A DNA stretch of 43,044 nucleotides, taken from contig CAMIVR010000027.1 of NCBI GenBank assembly GCA_946402065.1, positions 1-43,044 of the forward strand, written 5' to 3'. This stretch comes from an uncultured Brevibacillus sp. (GTDB taxonomy: Bacteria; Bacillota; Bacilli; Brevibacillales; Brevibacillaceae). A program made the position numbers and the translations under genes. Below the pieces are notes generated by a model that ran no database searches, was not told the DNA's origin, and saw only the letters and a program-made list of their open reading frames with translations. Positions 23,724-31,634 of the stretch are shown here, in pieces. Within the stretch, counting starts at the first letter, position 1. Each line of letters opens with the position of its first letter.

Positions 23724-24123
23724 AAAGGAGGAGGAGGGATAGCGAACGTCCCATACAAAACCAGGTATTCTGCCTATGTGGACTCTTGTAATCAACTCGA
23801 CAAATGTTGCGAAAAATCGACCTATTTCAACAAAAATAGCAGATCGCCATCTTCGCTTGTGCACATTCTACTTGTGGATAATGTGGACAACTCTGTGGAG
23901 AACACGGCAAAGGCGAGCTTTTTGTGTGGATATCCCTGGGGAAAGAGTGCAGCACAGAAAGGCTGGGCGATGATGGAAGCGGCGCGTTTGCTTGGCACGA
24001 GGAGCGGCGCGCTTATCCGCCGTATTTGGTTGTCGCGGCGCAGTGCCTGAGCGCCACCTTGTTCCTGTCCCGAGAGTCGTTAAGGGCTTGAAAAAAGGTT
24101 TTACACCGCAGTGATTTCATCAT
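23724..24123. other. Gene-free stretch with orphan ribosome site
   Basis: Immediately after the MotB-like stop lies a near-perfect ribosome site (AAAGGAGGAGGAGGG, 23724-23738) followed by ATA, not a normal start. The frame stays open to 24050 (about 104 codons), but the translation has no family character and the only in-frame GTG is 40 bases further on. I treat it as non-coding or as a decayed gene. A GC-rich hairpin (GGCGC at 24037-24041 with GCGCC at 24051-24055) lies near the end. The DnaA-box cluster is listed separately. Confidence 0.45.
23858..23933 (-). promoter_or_regulatory. Cluster of DnaA-box-like 9-mers
   Basis: Read on the - strand, one exact DnaA box TTATCCACA (23873-23881) is followed without a gap by TTGTCCACA (23882-23890) and three bases on by TTCTCCACA (23894-23902). 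ATATCCACA (23925-23933) and ATGTGCACA (23858-23866) flank them, all in one orientation. Several variants differ from consensus by one base. No replication genes lie nearby, so this would be a DnaA-binding cluster outside the origin. Confidence 0.55.
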
Positions 24124-24153
24124 TTGACTTTACGATTCGGCAAGTGATATAGT
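24124..24153 (+). promoter_or_regulatory. Sigma-A promoter of csp
   Basis: TTGACT (24124-24129) and TATAGT (24148-24153), 18 bp apart, with TGA directly before the -10 (extended -10). It implies a leader of about 45 bases. Confidence 0.8.
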
Positions 24154-24205
24154 CGTCTCATGAGAAGAATCTCATAAAGTTTGTAAAAAGAAGGGAATGT
24201 TTTAC

Positions 24206-24403
24206 ATGCAAGGTAAAGTAAAATGGTTTAATGCAGAAAAAGGATTCGGTTTCATCGAGCGTGAAAATGGTGGAGACGTATTCGTGCATTTCTCGGCAAT
24301 CAACGCGGAAGGCTTTAAAACCCTTGATGAAGGACAGGCAGTAGAATTCGATATCGTTGAAGGCGACCGTGGACCGCAGGCAGCTAATGTTACAAAACTG
24401 TAA
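24206..24403 (+). CDS. Cold-shock protein (CspA/CspB family)
   Basis: A 65-residue single-stranded nucleic-acid-binding beta barrel that acts as an RNA chaperone. RNP1 is KGFGFIE and RNP2 is DVFVHFSAI; the N-terminal [10 protein letters not shown] is typical. An upstream in-frame ATG at 24197 would be only two bases from the AAGGG site, while the ATG at 24206 has proper spacing and gives the usual N-terminus. Monocistronic, with its own promoter and a large downstream hairpin. Which paralogue it is cannot be told. Confidence 0.95.
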   Translation: MQGKVKWFNAEKGFGFIERENGGDVFVHFSAINAEGFKTLDEGQAVEFDIVEGDRGPQAANVTKL

Positions 24404-24438
24404 GCTGAAACCGCTTACTTAAATAAGAGAACCTTGTA

Positions 24439-24503
24439 GCCTCCTCTCGGCAAGAAAGGTCTGTTGGCAAACAACAGCCCCGAAGCCAGAGGGGGTTATT
24501 TTT
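24439..24503 (+). terminator. Branched hairpin terminating csp
   Basis: CCTCCTCT (from 24440) pairs imperfectly with AGAGGGGG (24488-24495), enclosing a TCGG/CCGA pair and a perfect CTGTTG-GCAAA-CAACAG hairpin, followed by TTATTTTT. It is more elaborate than a plain terminator. Confidence 0.55.
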
Positions 24504-24573
24504 GTGCCTGGAAGAAGGATTTTTCCCCGCTTTGGCGAATAGTTATTACATAGACGGAAGGAGGTTTGAGGCC

Positions 24574-25122
24574 ATGAACTTTACTATTCGTGGTGAAAAC
24601 ATTCAGGTTACTGATGCTCTACGGGAATATGTGGAGAAAAAGGTCGGTCGTCTTTCCCGCTATTTCGACACACCTGCATCGCTTGATGTAAACGTAACCA
24701 TGCACGTCCTCCGAGGTGAAGGTACCATTGAGGTAACCATGCAATTGACTGGCGTCATTCTCCGTGCTGAAGAGACGGATAACGACATGTATGCAGCGAT
24801 CGATCTTGTAACAGAAAAGCTGGAACGCCAGATTCGCAAGCACAAAACCAAGCTGTCACGCAAGCTCCGCACCGAATCAAACAACCGGGTGTGGATACCG
24901 GAAAGCGAAGGGCAAGTAGCTGTTCACGCCGAAGAAGATGTCGATATCGATATCGTCCGAACCAAACGCTTCAATTTAAAGCCGATGGATGCTGAAGAAG
25001 CGGTCATGCAAATGGATATGTTGGGCCACAGCTTCTTCGTTTTTCAGAACAGCGATACCAACGACGTGAATGTCGTCTATCGCCGGAATGACGGCCGGTA
25101 CGGATTGATTGAACCGAAGTAA
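24574..25122 (+). CDS. hpf: Long-form ribosome hibernation promoting factor
   Basis: A 182-residue cytosolic protein that binds the decoding region of the 30S subunit and, through its C-terminal domain, pairs ribosomes into inactive 100S dimers in stationary phase. The N-terminal domain (about 1-100) has MNFTIRGENIQVTDALREYVEKKVGRL (first 27 residues) and the cytoplasmic YfiA fold; the C-terminal dimerisation domain (about 125-182) has IVRTKRFNLKPMDAEEAVMQMDMLGHSFFVF at about 129-159. The frame extends back to 24502, but AAGGAGG before the ATG at 24574 fixes the start. Followed by a terminator and secA, the usual Bacillales order. Confidence 0.95.
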   Translation: MNFTIRGENIQVTDALREYVEKKVGRLSRYFDTPASLDVNVTMHVLRGEGTIEVTMQLTGVILRAEETDNDMYAAIDLVTEKLERQIRKHKTKLSRKLRTESNNRVWIPESEGQVAVHAEEDVDIDIVRTKRFNLKPMDAEEAVMQMDMLGHSFFVFQNSDTNDVNVVYRRNDGRYGLIEPK

Positions 25123-25144
25123 GTGCCATAACGTGAAAAATGGC

Positions 25145-25173
25145 GGGGGTTGTCTTTATTGGCAACTCCCTTT
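25145..25173 (+). terminator. Terminator of hpf
   Basis: GGGGGTTG (25145-25152) pairs with CAACTCCC (25163-25170) with one G-U pair, then TTTAC. Confidence 0.6.
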
Positions 25174-25175
25174 AC

Positions 25176-25205
25176 TTGTGTTTGCGCTTCTTCTTTTGCT
25201 AAAAT
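25176..25205 (+). promoter_or_regulatory. Promoter of secA
   Basis: TTGTGT (25176-25181) and TAAAAT (25200-25205), 18 bp apart, with TGC directly before the -10. Confidence 0.6.
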
Positions 25206-25274
25206 ATACAGTTAGATGACCAATGGATCTTAGATATGGTATTCCCTGAGGGAAACCGTGGAAGGGGTGTCCCT

Positions 25275-27791
25275 ATGTTAGGGCTTGTAAAGAAAATGTT
25301 CGGCAGCAGCAATGAACGGGAAGTAAAGAAAATGTTTAAACGAGTCGAACAGATAAACCAGCTCGAGCCAACATTTGCGGCAATGACAGATGATCAGCTT
25401 AGAGAAAAGACCGAAGAGTTCAAGACCCGTTTGGCGAATGGCGATAAATTGGACAGCATTTTGAACGAAGCGTTTGCGGTGGTGCGCGAAGGAGCGAAGC
25501 GCGTACTCGGCATGCGCCATTTTGACGTTCAGTTAATCGGCGGGATGGTCCTCCAGGAAGGGCGCATCGCCGAGATGAAGACAGGGGAGGGGAAAACCCT
25601 CGTGGCGACGCTGGCCACTTATTTGAACGCGCTGATCGGCAAAGGCGTGCACATCGTCACGGTCAACGACTACCTCGCTGAACGTGACTCGGTGACCATG
25701 GGCCAGCTCTACAACTTCCTCGGGTTGAGCGTAGGCTTGAACAGGCACGGTTTAACGGCAGAGGAAAAGCGCGAAGCGTATGCGTGCGACATCACGTACG
25801 GTACGAACAATGAGTTCGGCTTCGACTACTTGCGCGACAATATGGTGCTGTACAAAGAGCAGATGGTGCAACGTCCGCTCTACTTTGCCATCATTGACGA
25901 GGTGGACAGCATTTTGATCGACGAGGCGCGGACCCCGTTGATCATCTCCGGAGCAGCCAACCGAACAAATGAGCTGTACTACATTTGCGCTCATTTCGTC
26001 AAACGGCTGGAAGAAGAGAAAGACTTCACCATTGACGAGAAGCTGAAAATCGTTTCGCTGAGCGACGAAGGGGTAGCCAAGGTCGAGAAGGCCTTCAACA
26101 TCGACAACCTCTACGATACGGCGCATATGACGCTTAACCATCATATTACAGCAGCCCTGAAAGCACAGGTCCTGTTCAAACGCGATGTCGATTACGTCGT
26201 GCAGGACGGCGAAGTCATTATCGTCGATGAATTTACGGGCCGGCTCATGGTCGGCCGCCGCTACAGTGAAGGCCTGCATCAGGCGATTGAAGCCAAAGAG
26301 GGCTTGAAGGTGCAGAGCGAAAGCATGACGCTGGCGACCATTACGCTGCAAAACTACTTCCGGATGTATCAGAAGCTGGCCGGGATGACAGGGACAGCGA
26401 AGACGGAAGAAGAAGAGTTTAAAAAGATTTACGGCCTTGATGTCGTCGCCATCCCGACAAACCGCCCTGTGCAGCGCAAAGACATGCCAGACCTGATCTA
26501 TAAAACGGAGGCGGCGAAATACCGCGCAGTCGTTAATGAGATCGTCGAGCGGCATAAAAAAGGACAGCCTGTACTCGTCGGAACGATTTCCATCGAAAAC
26601 TCGGAACGGCTGTCGCAGATGCTGAAGCAAAAGGGCGTCCCGCACAACGTCCTGAACGCCAAGCAGCACGCAAGGGAAGCGGAAATTGTCGCGCGTGCCG
26701 GACAGTACGGCGCGGTGACGATTGCGACCAACATGGCTGGCCGCGGTACGGACATTCAGCTGGGTGAGGGTGTCGCCGAGGTCGGAGGCTTGCATATTCT
26801 AGGTACGGAGCGGCATGAAAGCCGACGGATCGACAACCAGCTGCGCGGTCGCGCCGGTCGTCAAGGGGACCCGGGATCGTCGCAATTCTTCCTTTCCCTG
26901 CAAGACGAATTGATGCGTCGTTTCGGTGCCGAGAACATCATGAACATGATGGATCGCCTCGGAATGGAAGAAGACATGCCGATCGAAAGCGGATTGGTGA
27001 GCCGCGCGGTCGAGTCGGCACAAAAACGAGTCGAGGGCAGCAACTTTGACGCGCGTAAAGTCGTCTTGCAATACGACGACGTCATGAACCAACAGCGCGA
27101 GGTCATCTACAAGCAGCGCCGCAATATATTAGAGCAAGACAATTTGCGCGATGTCGTCATGGGCATGATCTACAGTGTGATTGAGCGCAATGTGGAAGCG
27201 CACTGTCCGAAAGATGAGGTTCCGGAAGAGTGGAACCTGGAAGAGTTGGCCGAGACGGCGCAAAACGGGTACTTGCGCGAAGGCTCCATTTCCGTCTCTG
27301 ACCTGAAAGGGAAAGAAGCGGAAGAGATCGTCGAATTCCTCAAAGCGGAAGCGGACCGTCAGTACGCGGAGCGCGAAGCGGAAATGGGCGAGATGATTCG
27401 CGAGTTCGAAAAAGTAGTCGTGCTGCGTTCCGTGGACAGCAAGTGGATGGATCACATCGATGCGATGGATCAATTGCGCCAAGGGATCCATTTGCGGGCT
27501 TACGCTCAAAACGATCCGCTTCGCGAGTACCAGTTCGAAGGCTACGAAATGTTCCAGGCGATGATTGCCAGCATCGAGGAAGAAGTGGCGATGTACATCA
27601 TGAAGGCGGAGGTAAGCCAGAACCTGGAGCGGCAGGAAGTCATCAAAGGACAGGGCTCAGACGCGGGCGAGCTGATTACCCGCGGTCCTTCCGAGCGCCC
27701 GACAAGCGCGCAGGACAATGAACAAAAAAACCGCGCCCAACGCCGGGCGGCCGAACAGGAGAAAAAACGCAGCGCCAAGCGCAGCCGCTAA
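25275..27791 (+). CDS. secA: Preprotein translocase ATPase SecA
   Basis: An 838-residue motor that drives secretory proteins through SecYEG. Walker A is at about residues 101-108 (MKTGEGKT), Walker B at about 208 ([12 protein letters not shown]), the preprotein cross-linking domain follows at about 225-370, NBD2 has GTDIQLGEG and [15 protein letters not shown], then the helical wing/scaffold with [17 protein letters not shown]. The start is the ATG after GGAAGGGGTGTCCCT; a longer frame from 25236 is not supported. The C-terminus ends in a basic linker rich in Lys, Arg and Glu ([19 protein letters not shown]) and lacks the zinc-binding CxCxS..C[HC] tail seen in many SecA proteins, so it must bind lipids or SecB-like factors differently or not at all. 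It is placed directly before prfB as in Bacillus. Confidence 0.97.
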   Translation: MLGLVKKMFGSSNEREVKKMFKRVEQINQLEPTFAAMTDDQLREKTEEFKTRLANGDKLDSILNEAFAVVREGAKRVLGMRHFDVQLIGGMVLQEGRIAEMKTGEGKTLVATLATYLNALIGKGVHIVTVNDYLAERDSVTMGQLYNFLGLSVGLNRHGLTAEEKREAYACDITYGTNNEFGFDYLRDNMVLYKEQMVQRPLYFAIIDEVDSILIDEARTPLIISGAANRTNELYYICAHFVKRLEEEKDFTIDEKLKIVSLSDEGVAKVEKAFNIDNLYDTAHMTLNHHITAALKAQVLFKRDVDYVVQDGEVIIVDEFTGRLMVGRRYSEGLHQAIEAKEGLKVQSESMTLATITLQNYFRMYQKLAGMTGTAKTEEEEFKKIYGLDVVAIPTNRPVQRKDMPDLIYKTEAAKYRAVVNEIVERHKKGQPVLVGTISIENSERLSQMLKQKGVPHNVLNAKQHAREAEIVARAGQYGAVTIATNMAGRGTDIQLGEGVAEVGGLHILGTERHESRRIDNQLRGRAGRQGDPGSSQFFLSLQDELMRRFGAENIMNMMDRLGMEEDMPIESGLVSRAVESAQKRVEGSNFDARKVVLQYDDVMNQQREVIYKQRRNILEQDNLRDVVMGMIYSVIERNVEAHCPKDEVPEEWNLEELAETAQNGYLREGSISVSDLKGKEAEEIVEFLKAEADRQYAEREAEMGEMIREFEKVVVLRSVDSKWMDHIDAMDQLRQGIHLRAYAQNDPLREYQFEGYEMFQAMIASIEEEVAMYIMKAEVSQNLERQEVIKGQGSDAGELITRGPSERPTSAQDNEQKNRAQRRAAEQEKKRSAKRSR

Positions 27792-27812
27792 GAGTGGGCG
27801 TTAACGATAAGC

Positions 27813-27834
27813 CCTCCCCTGCGATCAGGGGAGG
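27813..27834 (+). other. Hairpin between secA and prfB
   Basis: A perfect 9-bp GC-rich stem (CCTCCCCTG with CAGGGGAGG) around CGAT. The T tract after it is weak, so it may only partly terminate secA transcription or may protect the message end. Confidence 0.6.
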
Positions 27835-27869
27835 AGTTGTTACAGATTGACGTGAAGGTGGTAGAAACG

Positions 27870-28986
27870 ATGGCTTTGATCGACGTGGCAGACGTCAAAC
27901 AGGAAATGACAAGTATGGCTAAGCGTTTAGCAGATATCAGGGGGTCTCTTTGACCTCCCTGTGAAGCAAGAGCGGATCGGCGAGCTGGAAGAGCGAATGA
28001 TCTCGCCGGATTTCTGGGATGACAATGATGCCGCCCAGAAGACGATCAGCGAGTTGAACGCATTGAAGTCTTTGGTGGATACGATGCAAAAGCTCGACAC
28101 AGCCTATGAAGACTTGCAGGTAATGCTGGAGCTGGCTGTCGAGGAGGGGGAGGCAGAGCTCATCCCCGACTTGTATCAAAGCACGCAAGAGTTGAAAAAG
28201 GAGTTTGAAAGCTTTGAGCTTGAGCTTTTGCTAAGTGATGAGTACGACAAAAACAACGCCATCGTCGAGCTGCACCCGGGTGCAGGCGGGACAGAGTCGC
28301 AGGACTGGGCCTCGATGCTCCTGCGCATGTATACGCGTTGGGCAGACGCCAAAGGCTTCAAAGTAGAGACACTTGACTATCTCCCAGGTGACGAAGCAGG
28401 TGTGAAGAGTGTGACGCTTTTGATCAAAGGACACAATGCCTACGGCTATCTGAAATCGGAAAAGGGCGTCCATCGCCTGGTGCGGATTTCGCCCTTCGAT
28501 GCCTCGGGTCGTCGTCACACTTCCTTTGTCTCCTGCAACGTCTTGCCCGAGATCGAAGACGATGCGTCAGTAGATATTCGGACGGAAGACTTGAAAATCG
28601 ACACATACCGTTCCAGCGGCGCAGGTGGCCAGCATATCAATACGACTGATTCGGCTGTTCGCATTACCCATTTGCCTACAGGTATCGTCGTCACCTGTCA
28701 GACGGAACGCTCGCAGATCAAAAATCGCGAGCGGGCGATGAAAATGTTGACAGCGAGGCTGTTTGAACGCAAGCGCGAAGAACAGGAACAAACCCTTGCC
28801 GCTATCCAGGGAGAACAGAAGGATATCGCCTGGGGGAGTCAAATTCGTTCTTACGTTTTCCACCCGTACAGCCTGGTGAAAGATCATCGCACCAATTATG
28901 AAGTGGGCAATGTGCAAGCGGTAATGGATGGCGAAATCGACATGTTCATCGATGCTTACCTTCGCTCACGGATCAATCAAGGATAA
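27870..28986 (+). CDS. prfB: Peptide chain release factor 2 with programmed +1 frameshift
   Basis: RF2 recognises UGA and UAA and releases the finished peptide. The gene is split: codons from the ATG at 27870 run to an in-frame TGA at 27951-27953, and the rest is read one base on from GAC at 27952, giving 371 residues. The slip site is complete: a ribosome-like AGGGGG at 27938-27943, then TCT CTT TGA C. When RF2 is scarce the ribosome slips at CTT, so RF2 controls its own synthesis. The codon-recognition tripeptide SPF is at about 207-209 and the catalytic GGQ at about 252-254. The ATG has AAGGTGG upstream. This is not a broken gene. Confidence 0.96.
27938..27954 (+). promoter_or_regulatory. 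prfB recoding site
   Basis: AGGGGGTCTCTTTGAC combines the internal ribosome-binding stimulator, the slippery CTT and the regulatory stop TGA with C as the next base. It is the textbook RF2 autoregulation signal with TCT in place of the common TAT. Confidence 0.95.
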
Positions 28987-28994
28987 GCTAGCAG

Positions 28995-29033
28995 AGAAGC
29001 CGCATCGTTGCTGATGGAGGGCTTCTTTTTTTC
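28995..29033 (+). terminator. Terminator of prfB
   Basis: AGAAGCC (28995-29001) pairs with GGCTTCT (29020-29026), followed by eight T. Confidence 0.9.
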
Positions 29034-29094
29034 GTCTACGCTACATATTTGCTTGCGGCCTGTTCCCTGCATCTTCTCCTAGATAGAAGAGGTC

Positions 29095-29103
29095 TGTTAT
29101 GAT
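29095..29103 (+). promoter_or_regulatory. Possible extended -10 promoter of the acyl-transfer operon
   Basis: TGTTATGAT fits TGn-TATGAT, 60 bases before the GTG start of the SGNH gene. The -35 is poor, and an imperfect TCTTCT/AGAAGA hairpin overlaps the region. Confidence 0.45.
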
Positions 29104-29163
29104 ATCCTGTGAAGGTTGGATTAAGTTCTGTCTATTTTTTTTGCGAGGGAGGAAGCTACGAAC

Positions 29164-30231
29164 GTGCGCGGCATTCGCAACTGGAAGGATGTATTTCTTC
29201 CCAAAATGAACGTACCGATTATCATTTCTGTAATAGCTTGCTTTGTGCTCATTGACTTGCTGGTTGTACCGAAAGTCATTTCCCATAAAATTTCCGCCAC
29301 AGCGGATTTTCGTCTGCCCACCAACTTTACCTATGGAGAGCTGAAAGCATTCGTCGACCTCATCAATCAAGATCCGGCCCCCAAGGTCATCTTGACCGGG
29401 GATTCGATTATCCAGGGGGGCGGCGTAAAATCCGGTGATTCCAGCATCGCCGCGTTTTTGCAGGATCGAGTCGGAGGACTGGCTGCGGCTTATCACGTGT
29501 ACAATCTCGGCGTGAGCGGAGCGGCACCGGGCGACTGTTACTTCATCCTCAAGGCGCTGAAGCTTACCGACAGAGATATTGTCGTGTACAACTTCAACAT
29601 GGGCCATTATGGCGTGAAGCCAGTAACCTTTCCCGATAAAACGGCTGAGCTGACGTCGAAATATCACAATGGCCGACCATTGTACCCCATGCTGCAATTG
29701 CGGAACAACGATAAAATCGAAAACACGCTGCAGCTGTGGGTCACAAATACGTGGAAGCTGTACGCCTACCGTGAAGTGATTAAGGACGTGTTGTGGGGCG
29801 ACGATCGGGAGGAGCCGGAAGTCAACCTGCTTCCCTGGACAGAGACAGACTGGACAGAGAAGACGAAGAATACGCCGAAACGCGGTTCCAACCATTTGCT
29901 CGATACCGACCCGGCAATGATTTTTACGAATTTTTTAGTAGCTGGCGTGAAACAGACCGAAGCCCGTCTGCTGGTTTTCAATACGCCGCTGAACCAGGAA
30001 ATGATGCAGCAGTACGATATGATGGACCGGGACCAGTACGACCGAAATATTCAGGAAATACGGAAAAAGCTGGATAAAGCAGGCGTCGTATTCAAAGATT
30101 ACGAGACGATTATCCCCAGCGCGTATTTTACTGACAGCCTGCATCCGATGAAGGAAGGCAATGAGATCATCGCGCAAAAGCTGAAGGAAGACTTGTCCGG
30201 CTGGATGCAAGGGGAGGGAGCTGCCGAATGA
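29164..30231 (+). CDS. Membrane-anchored SGNH/GDSL hydrolase (DltD-like role)
   Basis: A 355-residue protein with one N-terminal membrane helix (about 16-37) and an extracytoplasmic SGNH domain. The catalytic Ser81 lies in TGDSII, and the Asp324-Ser-Leu-His327 pair (TDSLHP) completes the triad; an NLGVSGAAPGD block provides the glycine/asparagine oxyanion part. Such proteins move or remove acyl groups on cell-wall polymers. Its stop overlaps the MBOAT start (ATGA), so the two are translated together. The GTG start follows GAGGGAGGAAGC. The role is taken from the pairing: in the dlt system the DltD protein does the last transfer step, and in alginate or PatB-type systems an SGNH partner does so. 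The polymer here is unknown. Confidence 0.85.
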   Translation: MRGIRNWKDVFLPKMNVPIIISVIACFVLIDLLVVPKVISHKISATADFRLPTNFTYGELKAFVDLINQDPAPKVILTGDSIIQGGGVKSGDSSIAAFLQDRVGGLAAAYHVYNLGVSGAAPGDCYFILKALKLTDRDIVVYNFNMGHYGVKPVTFPDKTAELTSKYHNGRPLYPMLQLRNNDKIENTLQLWVTNTWKLYAYREVIKDVLWGDDREEPEVNLLPWTETDWTEKTKNTPKRGSNHLLDTDPAMIFTNFLVAGVKQTEARLLVFNTPLNQEMMQQYDMMDRDQYDRNIQEIRKKLDKAGVVFKDYETIIPSAYFTDSLHPMKEGNEIIAQKLKEDLSGWMQGEGAAE

Positions 30232-31493
30232 TTTTCAATACATGGATTTATGCGGCTTTCTCGCTCGTGACCTTCCTCGTGTACTGGTTTTTGGTCCCAA
30301 GCAAATACCGCGCCCATGTTTTGCTGGGAGCGAGCTATTTGTTTTTCACGTACCATTTTCCGCTGCATACGTTCTTGATTTTATTGATGACGGTCATCGT
30401 CTATTGGTTATCTTTGCAGATTTTCACGTATAAGCTGAAGTATGATCAGGGCGAGACGCTGCCCTGGTATCGGCATCCCAAGTTTTATTTGACGGTAATC
30501 ATCGTTTTCTCCGTCTCCGTGCTGGCTTACTACAAATATTTGAAAATGGCCATTTCCACGCTCAATACCCTGCTGCATTTGGTTGATGCGGAGAAGACAT
30601 TTGCGCTGCCGTCCATGGTCGTACCGCTTGGGCTGTCCTTCTTCGTATTTGAATTTATCCATTACGCCGTGGACGTGTACAAGGGATCTGCGAAAAAGAC
30701 CGGCTTCTTTCAGTTCGCCGTATTTATCATGTACTTCCCGACGCTCGTCTCGGGGCCGATCAAGCGGTATCAGTCATTCAACGACCAGACGCTGTCCATC
30801 GGCACGTTTCGCAAGGAGTACTTGTATGAAGGGCTGCCGCGCATCCTCATCGGGTTGGGGAAAAAAGTCATTATCGCCGATCAGATGAGCCCGTTTGCCG
30901 AGGTGCTGCTCCACCCGGCAACCGCGACGACAGCCGACTTGTGGCTGGGAATGTACGCGTATGCGATGAAAATTTTCTTTGATTTTTCCGGGTACTCCGA
31001 CATTGCGATCGGCAGTGCACGGCTATTTGGATACAAAGTTCCGGAGAATTTCAACTATCCGTATTTGCAAAAAAACCTGGCAGCATTTTGGAACAATTGG
31101 CATATGTCCCTGTCGAGCTGGATCCGTGACTACATTTACATTTCCTTGGGCGGCAACCGCGGAAGCGTTGCCTTTGCTGCGCGCAACTCGCTGATTGCCA
31201 TGGCTGTCAGCGGTTTGTGGCACGGGGCTGCCTGGCACTTCGTCATTTGGGGACTGTATCATGGAGCAGGATTGGCCGTGCTGCGGTATTACACTGCCTG
31301 GAAGAAACGCACCTTGCCTGCAGCAGCAGAAGCGGCAGCAGCACTTTTCGGAAAAAGCTGGGTGAGCAGAGTGAACCACGTGCTCTCCGTATTGTTTACG
31401 TTTCATTTTGTCGCTTTCGGTTGGATCTTTTTCTATTGTGATTTCCGAACCGCAGTGCACACCATTCTGAAAATGGTGGGGGGATTGTTTTAA
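30228..31493 (+). CDS. MBOAT-family O-acyltransferase (DltB/AlgI-like)
   Basis: A 421-residue polytopic membrane protein with about ten to twelve helices. The conserved MBOAT core is present: FPTLVSGPIKRYQSF, then DFSGYSDIAIGSARLFGY, NNWHMSLSSWIRDYIYI, and the catalytic His332 in SGLWHGAAWHFVIWG. MBOAT proteins carry acyl groups from a cytoplasmic donor across the membrane to an acceptor on the outside. Coupled by ATGA to the SGNH gene upstream; directly followed, with no spacer, by a 36-codon gene. There is no DltA or DltC nearby, so the donor is more likely acetyl-CoA or another acyl donor than D-alanyl carrier protein. Confidence 0.92.
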   Translation: MIFNTWIYAAFSLVTFLVYWFLVPSKYRAHVLLGASYLFFTYHFPLHTFLILLMTVIVYWLSLQIFTYKLKYDQGETLPWYRHPKFYLTVIIVFSVSVLAYYKYLKMAISTLNTLLHLVDAEKTFALPSMVVPLGLSFFVFEFIHYAVDVYKGSAKKTGFFQFAVFIMYFPTLVSGPIKRYQSFNDQTLSIGTFRKEYLYEGLPRILIGLGKKVIIADQMSPFAEVLLHPATATTADLWLGMYAYAMKIFFDFSGYSDIAIGSARLFGYKVPENFNYPYLQKNLAAFWNNWHMSLSSWIRDYIYISLGGNRGSVAFAARNSLIAMAVSGLWHGAAWHFVIWGLYHGAGLAVLRYYTAWKKRTLPAAAEAAAALFGKSWVSRVNHVLSVLFTFHFVAFGWIFFYCDFRTAVHTILKMVGGLF

Positions 31494-31604
31494 ATGAAAT
31501 GGCTGCAGACCATTATCAGCACGCTTTTCTGGGTAATCCTGATTACTGCCATTATTTTGGCCAGTACCGGGGTAGAATCCAGGTTTATTTACACGGATTT
31601 CTAG
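31494..31604 (+). CDS. 36-residue membrane microprotein with DltX-like C-terminus
   Basis: A very short gene starting with the ATG right after the MBOAT stop, with GGTGGGGGG twelve bases upstream. The product has a short amphipathic start (MKWLQTIIST), one membrane helix (LFWVILITAIILAS) and an outside tail ending exactly in FIYTDF. DltX, the small protein of the dlt operon, has the same plan and ends in FIYNxF; its C-terminal Tyr is reported to carry the acyl group between DltB and DltD. Here the order SGNH-MBOAT-microprotein suggests the same relay. The Tyr is the third residue of the hexapeptide, at position 33. The acyl-carrier function is inferred from this likeness. Confidence 0.85.
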   Translation: MKWLQTIISTLFWVILITAIILASTGVESRFIYTDF

Positions 31605-31634
31605 GGAAAAATACGTGAGGGAAGAGGGAGACGG

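Noticed and set aside
27870-27953. prfB as a pseudogene because of the in-frame TGA
   Set aside because: The full RF2 slip site is present, so it is programmed frameshifting.
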